In this document: positions 40,689 to 50,600 of the stretch, piece by piece
How positions within the stretch are numbered: position 1 is the first letter of the stretch
How the letters are laid out: the number at the start of each line of letters is the position of its first letter
Assembly: GCA_942493245.1 (NCBI GenBank)
Contig: OW818685.1
Location: 1,612,001-1,676,000, forward strand
Origin: DAOPYU01 sp942493245
GTDB taxonomy: Bacteria > Sumerlaeota > Sumerlaeia > UBA8349
Direction: 5' to 3'
Length of the DNA stretch: 64,000 nucleotides
Translations under genes and position numbers: made by a program
Notes under the pieces: generated by a model
What the model saw: only the letters and a program-made list of their open reading frames with translations
The model's database searches: none
What the model was told of the DNA's origin: nothing

Positions 40689-41999
40689 TCAAAGAGTCCA
40701 AGGCGCCCGGGTGGCTACGGAAAGCAAGCCGTTGGCTTCCGGGTCGTTGAGAAATTCCTCTTTCTCGGGTGACCATTTCAGCGGACGGCCCAACTCCTTG
40801 ACGATGCCTCCCAGCAGCATGAGACTTGCAGATCGGTGGGCTGTCTCGGCGTCGCAGATCGTTTTCCCACGCGTGCGGACACATTCGATGAATTCGTTCG
40901 AGTGGCCGGTGTTCCGGGGCAGACGCTGGTCCCCGGGACCGAGCGGCGAACGCAGAATGCTGGCCGGATACGACGCGATGGCGTCGCGGTCCACCGCGAT
41001 ACGGCCTTCCGTTCCTACAAAAATAACCCCACCCTGAGAGCCGATCGGTTCATTCGGATACCCCCGGCCATACACCACGACCCCGTTGGCGTACCGGTAG
41101 GCCGCCACGCCATTGTCCACAAAGAGTTCCACCGGTCCGGTCCGGTCGGCGTCGAGTCCCCATTGCACGATGTCATAGTGATGCTGTCCCCAGTTGATAC
41201 CGCCGAAACCGAAACGGTGCGCATCGGTGAAGCCGGGGTAGGGTTCCCAGGGCGCAGGGCCGAGCCAGAGATCCCAATCCAGTTCCGGGGGAACGGGCTG
41301 GGGCTGGGGCGCCCGATCGGCCCAGACAAATCCGCCTCCGTCCACACAGGCATAGACTTCTTTGAGCTGCCCGATGCGCCCGTTTCGGACGAGTTCGCAC
41401 GCCTGGCGGAATTTACCGCCGTATTCCGAGCGCTGCTGAGTGCCCGCCTGAAAGACGCGTCCGTGGCGCAGAATGGCCGCGCGGGCCGCCTGGCTTTCGG
41501 CCACCGTGAGGGCCGAGGGTTTTTCGCAATAGACGTCCTTGCCCGCCTCCGCGGCCCGCACGGTCATCATCGCGTGCCAGTGGATGGGCGTGGCGATGAG
41601 GACGGCGTCAATATCGGGCCGGGCCAGGACCTCGCGGAAGTCGGTGTAGGCTTCGCAGGCTTTGTAACTGCCTTTGGCGTAGGTATTCGCATAGTGTTCG
41701 TTGGTCCGGTTGGTGGCGTCTTCGCGTCGGGGCTTCCAGACATCGCAGACCGCCAGCACGTGGACGTCGTTGCGTCCCACATACCCTCCCTGGACGTAGG
41801 TCCACGCGCCTCCCAGCAGGTGGCCGCCCCCCTGGCCTCCCACGCCGATGAACCCCATCGTGATGCGTTCGCTGGGGGGAATGGCTCCGTCTTTCCCCAA
41901 GGCGGAAGAAGGGATGATCGTGGGCAGAGCTGCCAGGGCGGCGACCGAAGCCGTGGCTTTTTTCAAGAATTGACGGCGGGTGGTACGGGAAGAAGGCAT
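40689..41999 (-). CDS. Tat-exported Gfo/Idh/MocA-family oxidoreductase
   Basis: A 436-residue NAD(P)-dependent oxidoreductase of the Gfo/Idh/MocA class carrying a twin-arginine signal (TTRRQFLKKATASVAALAAL, residues 5-24). The nucleotide-binding fold begins ITMGFIGVGGQGGGHL, and the conserved catalytic-loop motif appears as CEKPSALTVAESQAARAA. The C-terminal substrate domain contains GGINWGQHHYDIVQWGLD, with His residues typical of periplasmic members of planctomycetes and relatives. ATG at 41999 has AGGAG 10 nt upstream; an ATG at 42041 is disfavoured. Predicted to be folded with cofactor before export. Likely acts on sugars or sugar acids. It is convergent with lpxA. Confidence 0.93.
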   Translation of the reverse strand: MPSSRTTRRQFLKKATASVAALAALPTIIPSSALGKDGAIPPSERITMGFIGVGGQGGGHLLGGAWTYVQGGYVGRNDVHVLAVCDVWKPRREDATNRTNEHYANTYAKGSYKACEAYTDFREVLARPDIDAVLIATPIHWHAMMTVRAAEAGKDVYCEKPSALTVAESQAARAAILRHGRVFQAGTQQRSEYGGKFRQACELVRNGRIGQLKEVYACVDGGGFVWADRAPQPQPVPPELDWDLWLGPAPWEPYPGFTDAHRFGFGGINWGQHHYDIVQWGLDADRTGPVELFVDNGVAAYRYANGVVVYGRGYPNEPIGSQGGVIFVGTEGRIAVDRDAIASYPASILRSPLGPGDQRLPRNTGHSNEFIECVRTRGKTICDAETAHRSASLMLLGGIVKELGRPLKWSPEKEEFLNDPEANGLLSVATRAPWTL

Positions 42000-42159
42000 G
42001 ACGGGATACTCCTGACCGAGTTGGGAATCTGGGTACCGCACAAGAATGGCAATACCTTACTGGATTCTTTCGGGCAGTGGAAAGAAAAATCTGAGCGTCG
42101 CCCCGTTTTTCTTTCCCGCATTCGGGGCGGGAGGTCGAGTGTCCCTATTTCATTCTGGC

Positions 42160-43680
42160 TTAGGCGGAGAGATAATCTTTCAGATCGCATCCGGCCGGCA
42201 GTCGGATTTCCTTCGGTTGGGGCATTCCCGCTTCCTGGAAAAACCGCGCAATGCGCCGTGTGCCGTCCAGAGCCACCTCATCTTCGTCCAGAACCAGAAA
42301 CACCTCGATGCCTTCGAACAAGTGGACCCATTCGGGTTTGAAGTGCGCCCAGCCGGGGATGCCAACAGCCGAGAAACCGTTCGATTCCGCCGCCAGCACG
42401 TCGGTTTCCCGTTCGCAGAACAGGATGCGTTCCCCCTTGACCCCCGCCAGCGCGTCGCAGTTGTAGAGGCCGGGGAGAGGAATGCCCATGCTGATCATCG
42501 GGGGGAGTTGCAACTCCTCGGCGCGTTTGCGGTCAATGGGGGGCAGGGCCTTCAGATAGATCGGTTTTCCTTCCCGCAGATAGGGGATGACCAGAAAAGC
42601 CAGGGAATGCTTGAAATAGGGCCAGAAAGCGGGGAGATACCCGGTTCGGTCCGGATTCTCAGTCAGGAGTCCGGCGTCAATCAGCGTTTCCGATCCCAAT
42701 TCCTTCTCGATCCGTTCCATCAGGTCGGCATAGCTCGCGCCACACAGGCGTATCCCCAGGCGTGTTGCGGTTTCGACGTTCAGACCGCGTTCCTCGAGCC
42801 AACTGACCACAAAACGCGCGCTCTCGAGGGGCCAGCAGCCTGCCAGAAAAGCGGCATAGGCCTCGCAACGCTGCTCGGACGAAGCGGGGATTGGGGTGTC
42901 TGCGGGCGACTCGTCTGCCCCCGCTCCACTTTCATTGAGGCCGTCTGCCTGTCTTTCACCAGTCGTTTGCTCCAAAGGGATTTGTTGAAGATCGGAATTC
43001 TTGTCATCTGAAATTTGGGGACTTGGAAGATCCTGTTCATGCTGTTGTTGGGCGGGCTCAACGTTGCCCAGTTCCGCGAAAAAACGGTCCGAAAACAGGG
43101 AGGAGTGGGGTTCTGTTTCCGCAGTCGGTGCGACGATTTCGTCCGCGACGGTTGGGGGAATCGGGCGTTGAGCGGGCTGATCGGTTGCGTCTGGACCTTC
43201 TGCATGCTCGACCGGTTGTTGAGGGAGAGAACTGGGCGAACTGGTTTTGTCTTGCTCGGCGTCTGGTTGTGTTGTGACCGAGGAGGCAGGAAGGGTTTCC
43301 TGGGGGAAGGACTTCCAGCGGGATTCCGTCCGGACACCGGGAACCGACAGAGACTCCGTCTTCTGTGCCTGAATGATCTGTTCCAGGTACTCGAGCGTGC
43401 CCTGGAAGCCCCCGCCTTGAACCAGCCGAATCAAGGTCAGGGCGTCCCCACCCGTGCCGCAACGGTGACAGAGAAACACCCGGTCCAGGATGGCCAGTTC
43501 TGGTTTCTGGACTTCCGGCAATCCCGGATCGTCCGACGTTTGACATTTCGGGCAGAAGTAATGCTTCCCCTCCTGTCTCAACCCCAGATGGGCGGCCACC
43601 TGGCGAAGATCCGCGGCTTCTTTCAGCGTGCGGATACGTTCCCAATAACTTGGCTGGGGTACTGTCGTCTTGTCAGGCAT
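42160..43680 (-). CDS. primase-like protein with CHC2-type zinc ribbon and Toprim domain
   Basis: A 506-residue protein. Residues 1-100 hold a CxxC...CxxC zinc ribbon (Cys43/46/71/74: YFCPKCQ, FLCHRCGTGGDA) like the DnaG N-terminal zinc domain. Residues about 130-270 are a Gln/Pro/Ser/Thr-rich linker. From about 275, a helical segment (CEAYAAFLAGCWPLESARFVV) leads to a domain with WPYFKHSLAFLVIPYLREGK and then a Toprim fold with the conserved Glu in ILFCERETDVLAAE and D-x-D in FLVLDEDEVALDG. It lacks the helicase-binding C-terminus of DnaG and no helicase lies nearby. ATG at 43680 has AAAAGGA about 10 nt upstream; longer starts exist up to 43836. Possibly a mobile-element replication protein remnant, or a housekeeping nuclease/primase. 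Confidence 0.8.
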   Translation of the reverse strand: MPDKTTVPQPSYWERIRTLKEAADLRQVAAHLGLRQEGKHYFCPKCQTSDDPGLPEVQKPELAILDRVFLCHRCGTGGDALTLIRLVQGGGFQGTLEYLEQIIQAQKTESLSVPGVRTESRWKSFPQETLPASSVTTQPDAEQDKTSSPSSLPQQPVEHAEGPDATDQPAQRPIPPTVADEIVAPTAETEPHSSLFSDRFFAELGNVEPAQQQHEQDLPSPQISDDKNSDLQQIPLEQTTGERQADGLNESGAGADESPADTPIPASSEQRCEAYAAFLAGCWPLESARFVVSWLEERGLNVETATRLGIRLCGASYADLMERIEKELGSETLIDAGLLTENPDRTGYLPAFWPYFKHSLAFLVIPYLREGKPIYLKALPPIDRKRAEELQLPPMISMGIPLPGLYNCDALAGVKGERILFCERETDVLAAESNGFSAVGIPGWAHFKPEWVHLFEGIEVFLVLDEDEVALDGTRRIARFFQEAGMPQPKEIRLPAGCDLKDYLSA

Positions 43681-44662
43681 GCGAGGCGGATCCTTTTCGG
43701 GCATTTCACCAGAGTTGTCAAGGGGCGTAGAGCGCTTTTGTCTGTTTCGCGGGAGGTGTCGGTTCCTTGTGACGGTCTTGAGGTCCGGGCATTGGAACGG
43801 GTTCAATCGCTTTGGGTATTTTCTGGCGGTTTCCATGCCAACCGCTTCTTTATACCCTTTTTATTCGGTTTTGACAACAGAACTTTTGGAGTTCGTCTCG
43901 GAATGTGTTTGCGTCGTGTTCTCCTAACTCTTTTTGTGACAACAATTCAAGGTAGGTGTACCTCGGGTTTGGGTGTCCGGTTGGCGTGGCGGCTTTCGCA
44001 ATGCCGATGGAGAGATTCGGTATCCCTGTTTTTCAGTCGGACTCTATTCTTCCCTTGAAAAATGGCCTTTCTGGGAGGGCGGGCGTCCCGCCCGCCTGAA
44101 AGAAAAGCCGGACTTGGACGTTCAACTGCGGTTTTTGAATCGCGAGTTCCTGTTCTTTCCCCTTCTTTCATAAGGGGTTTGTTGTTTCAGCTTTTTCATC
44201 GGTGGCAAAATAAGAAGATCTCCTTTTTTACTTGTTTCCCCGTTGCTATTTTCGATGCCGGTCGTTTTTTTTGTTGATTTCTTTGAAATGTTCATTTCCT
44301 CCCATATTTGAAGGGACACTGGCCCCAAGGGCCAATCTCCATTTTATTTCAGTCTGGATTGTTTCAAAATAAAATAATGTTGGCCATTATGGGGCAAAGT
44401 TGAGGATCTGAATTCTCCATATTGAAACAACGGTTGAAAAAAGAGGTGCTTTTTTCTCTTGAACTGCCACTCCACTTGAGAGTAGGGTGTATGCGTGACG
44501 ATAGGAGGGCTTTCCCTGTGTGCAGTGTTTTTGTCTGGTGATCTGAATCTCACGTGAGAGGGGAAACTCGGGCGGGGTTTCTTGTTGTTCAGACGGGAGC
44601 ATTTGCAGAAGAGAAAGCCGTTCCATGTCAATTTTACTCATCCAATAGGAGGGACAGGGTTT
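43681..44662. other. 982-bp intergenic region before the giant repeat protein
   Basis: No gene seen on either strand; the short open frames here have no ribosome binding sites or protein character. It contains repeat copy A at 44059-44135 and several AT-rich tracts between 44200 and 44460 that may include the promoter of the downstream gene, but no clear -35/-10 pair was found. Confidence 0.6.
44059..44135 (+). repeat. dispersed repeat with GGCGGGCG palindrome, copy A
   Basis: About 77 bp closely matching 53583-53660 in the same orientation. The core GGCGGGCGTCCCGCCCGCC is a near-perfect palindrome. It is followed in both copies by CTGAAAGAAAA and later GTTCAACTGCGGTTTT. REP-like in character. 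Confidence 0.88.
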
Positions 44663-47600
44663 ATGAACAAGCAACGAGGGAGTCTTGCGTTCCTGAAGAC
44701 GTTGCGAACTTTCCTTTTCCTGGGACTGGCGCTGTGTGTCGGCATGGCGGCTCAGGCTCAGGATTGGGAAGTCAGTAACATCGGGGTAACGAATCCGGAT
44801 GAAAATGGGTCTGTGGTCTTCGACGGAACAGGGGCAACACTAGTGTCGCCGCCCAGTGGAGATATCTGGGCCGGTACGGACAAGTTTACGTTTGGGTACA
44901 AGGCGTGGACGGGCGATGGAAGCATTACCGCCCGGTTGGACAGCACCGATATGGTGTACGCGTGGGCTAAGACGGGCGTGATGTTCCGCCAGAGTCTCGA
45001 CACGAATGCTCTCATGGTGGATTGTGTTTTGACGCCGGGGAATGGTGTGGCGCTTCAGGACTGGGTCAACGGGGGGGCTGGGAGCTGGAACACTGGGGGC
45101 ATTACGGCGCCTGTCACGCTTCGGCTTGATCGCCAGGGCGACGTGTTCACCGCCTATTTTTCGAAAGATGATGGCGTTACATGGGCTAGGGTGGGTACAC
45201 CTCAGACTATCGCCATGACAAATCCCGTGTATGTTGGGCTTGCGGGTTGTGCCAATGCGGGTCCCGGACCGTACACGACGGCCTTCTCGGACATTCAGAT
45301 TACCGCTGAATTGGAGCCGGTGCCGTTTCCGGTGGTGACACCGGCAGCGGGCGTGTATATGGGGTTGTTCGCGCCTGCGGCTGGGACTCCGACGGCTAAG
45401 AAGGCGTTTACGATTACCAATACGTCACCTGGATCTACGTTCAACGTTTCGGCTGTAGCTGCAACGGGGACTGGGTACTCGGTTGTGACGGAGGAGATCA
45501 AGAAGAACGGGGTCGCCGCGACGTTGCCCACGGCTGTTGGGTCGAGTGATGTTCTGGAGATTCCGATCACTTATGCGCCGCCGGCCACAGAGGGGTTATA
45601 CCTTGGCTCTGCGACGATTACGGCGGATGCCACAGTGCCTACCGTCAATCTGTGGGCAACGGTGGCTCAGCCCTCCAATTGTCCGGTCACGGACGGCATG
45701 GTCTTCCATGTGGACTCCTCCTCCAACGCGATGATTGTGGAGAACGACGGAGCCACTCCGAAACTGAAACGTTGGGGCGACCTGTCCGGGTATGGTCAGG
45801 ACATTCGTCGCGATACGGTGTCGGTGCGCCCGCTGTATATGGCGGATGGCATGCTGAATGGCAAACCGGCGATCGAATTCGACGGAACCACGGGACTTTG
45901 GGGACCGGTGGATCTCACGGTCTGGCCGAGAGCGGAAGCTACGGTGGTTTTCGTCGCGAAATGTATCACGGCGAAAGACAGTTTCCTCTTCTGCTTTGCC
46001 AACTCCGACTTCGCTAACCGGATGGGATCGCATTTCCCCTGGTCGAATAACAATGTCTATTGGGATTTTGGCAATGGCAACTCGGGAGGCCGTATCAACG
46101 GCGACTGGACCACGCTGGGCGGTGATCCGATGGTGGATGGCCAGTGGATGTTCCAGTCATCTATGAAGTCCAGTGGTCAGTGGGTGTACGCAAATGGTAC
46201 GTTGGTGGCTTCGGACGCCAATGCCAGCACGTTCAATCCCGACAGCATGGGCAATTTCCAGATGGCCTATGGCGCCGACGGCACCTGGAATGGCGACATG
46301 TATGAAATGATCATTTTCAACCGGAAACTGACCCCGGGTGAAATGAACGATGTGGGGTATTACATCCAGAACAAGTATGCCCTCCAGGGCACTTACACCG
46401 AGCCCAGTGCCAAGTTTACGGCGACGCCGAACGTCATTGACTACGGCTATGCGGAACCCGCCGCGGGCAAGGTCACGCGCGATATCGTCGTGAAGAACGA
46501 CGGAAGCCGCGGAAAAGACCTGACGGTCTCCTTGACCGCGACTCTGGGCGCGGCTTACACCATCGAGAGCGTGGTCCGCAGCTCCGATCCGCAGCCGGTG
46601 GCCGGCAACAACTATCAGACGGTCTTGACCGTGGACGACACGTTGACCATCAAGGTCGCTTTTGATCCCACCAAGACCGCTCCGGCCGGAACCGAAGGGT
46701 TGGTCTTTACCCACAACGGCAATCCCGCCGGCACGAACGAGACGGTGGACCTGTTCCTCTTCGGGCGGCCGGGCAAGCCCAACATGCCGCCGATCACCGA
46801 TGGGTTGTATCTGTTCGCGGCGGTGGATAATGTCACCATGGCCCGCGACGGAGCGCCGGTGTGGAACTGGACCGACTACTCGGGTACGGGTCACAACATG
46901 ACGTTGCGCGGCGGTTCCCCGACGTACATTGCCAATGCCGTCAACGGCAAACCGGTCATCCGGTTCTCGGGTGAAGATGCGGCCTATTACCGCTTCACGA
47001 CCTGCGAGGACACCCGGACGGTGTTCCTGGTCCTGAAGGAAGACGCCAGCGCCGCGGGCGACCAGCTCATGGCGCCGGTTCTGGGCAACTGCGGTCCCAG
47101 CAGTGAGTGGGGGGGGACGACTCCCGACTTCTGCCGCGGGGAAAACAAGGCCATCTTCAATACCAATACGGACGGTTCCGTGTTCACGGGCGATTTCGTG
47201 CATCCGCAGGTCAAAACAGCGGAAGTGCGGGTCAATGGAACGGTTGTCAATGCCCTGACGGCGCCGGTTCCCAACAGCATGTCCATTCTCTCCATCGGTA
47301 TCAAGAATCCCGAGTGGGGCGCTTGGGCGGACCAGATCGGTCGCGACCGCGACAATACCACCCGTGCGTGGAAGGGTGACTACGCGGAAGTGATCATCTA
47401 CAACCGCGAGCTCACGGCCAAAGAGATTCAGCGCATGGGCGTGTACCTGCAGAATAAGTACGGGATTGCCGGTACATTCGTGGGCATGGAAGGGCCGGAA
47501 ATGGCCGTTGCGCCCACCAGTGTGGATTTCGGTCGGGTGCCCAAGGGAGTTAATCCCTACACGCAGACGATTTCGGTTTCGAACAGAGGCTATGGTTCGC

Positions 47601-50600
47601 CCGAGTTGGAATTCTCTTCAATCGCTGTGACGGGTGCGGCCAATTTCAATATCGAATCCGTGACGGTAAATGGGGACTATGTGACCACGCCGGCTTTTGC
47701 CACGTCGCTTGCGGGTGATTCGGCGGAGCGGATGGAAATAGACGTTTCCTTTGCCAGTGCGGCAGCGGGCAGCTTTACGGGGAATCTGGTACTCAAGAGC
47801 AACGATCCGACCGCCCCGACGTTGACCATTCCGCTTCAGGCTGTGGTCCCGGATGTCTGGTTCGACATGACCGGCGCGTGGAACAATATGGACATCGGCG
47901 CTGTGGGCGCGGCTGGCTCCGCGACGATGACTCCGGACAAGAATAATCCCACCTATTTCTCGGTCAGCGGGTCGGGTGCGGATATCTGGAATAACGCAGA
48001 CGAGTTCCATTTCGCCTACAAGCAGGTGACGGGTGACGCGGAAATCGTGGCGCAGGTGGATTCGCATCTCTTTGGCACCAACACCGGTTGGTGCAAGATC
48101 GGGCCGATGATTCGCGAAACCCTGGATGCCGGTTCCAAACACGTGTTCGCGGCCAAGTGCCCCGCGTCCGACGACGGGGGAACCAACAGTATCTTCACCC
48201 TGCAGGGACGTACGACTACGGGTGGCGGTTCCTTTGACGCTCAGGACAGCGGCTGGGGCACACGGGTGCCTTATACCAGTCACCCTGCTTGGCTGAAGAT
48301 TCGTCGCGTGGGCAATCTGTTCTACGCCGAGGCTTCGAAGGATGGCGCCACGTGGAGCAAACTCAGCACCAACCCGGTTAATGTCCCGATGAGCGCGACG
48401 GTGTACTTCGGTCTGGCGGTGGGTGTTGGGGCCGATGGAGAAATGGCGACAGCCGAATTCTCCAACGTCGTGATCACCTCGCTGGAATCGGGCGATCCGA
48501 TCCCGACGGCTTATGTCAAGCCGGTGGCCACGGGTACGGGCGATGGTTCCTCGTGGGCCAACGCCACGGCCGACTTGGCGGCCGCTGTTGGCCGTGTCAA
48601 GTCCAGTGGCGACGGCGAGGTGTGGATGGCGGCGGGTGTGCACAACCTCACGCAGGTCGTGGAGTTGCCCGCTAATGTCGCGATCCTGGGCGGTTTTGCG
48701 GGGACGGAAACGGAAGCGTGGATGCGCGATCCGAAGACGAACCTGACCATCGTCAACCAGACGGGAACCAACCAGCGCGTCTTCTCGATCAATAATGTGC
48801 AGAACGCCTCTCTCGATGGTCTGGTCATCTCGGGTGGTAACAAGACGGGCACCAGCGAGCATGGCGATGCGGGTGGCGCGGTCTATGTCCGCTATGCGGA
48901 TGCTACCAATGCCATTCGCAATTGCGTGTTTGTCAACAACTCGACAAAGGGTTGGGGTGGCGCGCTCTCGGTCTTCGACGGTTACAACACGTTCGTGGTC
49001 GAGAACTGCTACTTTGCCGGCAACCAGTCGGGCGACAACGGCGGCGCGGTGTTCTCGGCGTGGTCCGGTGTGACCTTCCTGAACTGCGTGTTCGCCGGCA
49101 ACCTTTCCGCCGTCGATGGCGCAGCCTTAGGTGGAAATTACCATTACACCACGGCTGACCGTGCGGTGGATTTTGTCAACTGTACCTTTGCCGACAACCG
49201 TGCGTTGAACAACGGGATCATTTATACGTTCCAGAACGAATATGGCCCCGTGACGTTCACGAGCAGCATCGTGGCCAATAACGACTTCGGCGGACCGCTT
49301 TTCTTCGAGGGCGGCGCTGAGGTGAAGCGCGACACATGTCTGTTCTTCGGAAACACGACCACGACGCTGGAAGGCGCCGTGACGGGTGGCGCCGACGTCT
49401 TGGGCGACCCGAAGTTTCTCGGCGGCGTCGGCGGCACGTGGGCCAGTGTTGCGGCGGTGGCGGGAACGAGCACAACCGTCCTGACGGCGAATGCTAGCGT
49501 GTTTGGCGTGGAAAACTCGATGGTGGGCAAGCTGATCAACCCGAACACGACGGGGACGACTCAGAGCCTTCAGTCGCTCATCATCGCCAACACGGCCAAT
49601 TCGGTCACCATCATTGGAAACGTGGCCGATGCGGCGGCGGGCATGACCTTCCAGGTCTTCGACTATGCGTTGCAGACGGGTTCCGCGGCGATTGACGCCG
49701 GTGTGCTCACGGATGCTGTCACGGATATTCGTGGAGTCGTGCGTCCCGACGGGACCGCTTTCGACATCGGCGCCTATGAGTTTGCGGCTGCGGTGCCGGA
49801 CTACTACGGTCTGACTATCAACGAGGTCGGACTGGGCAATGTTGTCGTGGCTCCGCTGGCTGAAACCTATGTCGCCGGAACAACCGTGACGTTGACGGCG
49901 CATCCCGATGCCGGGCAGCGTCTGCAGGCCTGGTCGGGTGATGTGCCCGCCGGTCACGAAAACGACAACCCGTTGGTCATCACCCTGGACGCCAACAAGA
50001 CGATCACGGCGACCTTCGAGCTGATGCCGACCCAGACGTACACCTTGACGGCGAACGTCAACCCGGCCGAAGGCGGCTCGGTTGTGTTGAACCCGGCGAC
50101 GGGTCCGTACAACCAGGGCACGGTGGTGACCGCGACGGCGACGCCGGCGGCGGGCTATCGCCTTGTCAACTGGACGGGCGACGCTTCGGGCACGGCGGCG
50201 GCGGTGCAGGTGACGATGAACGCCAACAAGACGATCACGGCCAACTTCGAACTGATCCCGACCTACACGCTGACGACGAACGTCGCGCCGGTGGATTTCG
50301 GTACGGTGACGAAGGTTCCGGATCTGCCGAACTATGCCGACGGCACGCAGGTGCAGCTGACGGCGAATCCGGCGGCGGGCAAACGCTTCGTCAACTGGAC
50401 GGGCGACGCTTCGGGGACCAACCCGGTCGTCACGGTGACGATGAACGCCAACAAGACCGTCACGGCGAACTTCGAGGATATCCCGGCTCAGTTCACGCTG
50501 ACGGTGATCATCAACCCGGTGGGCGCAGGCACGGTCGTGCTGGACCCGACGGGTGGCGTGTATGACGCTGGCACGGTGGTGACGCTGACGGAAACGCCGA

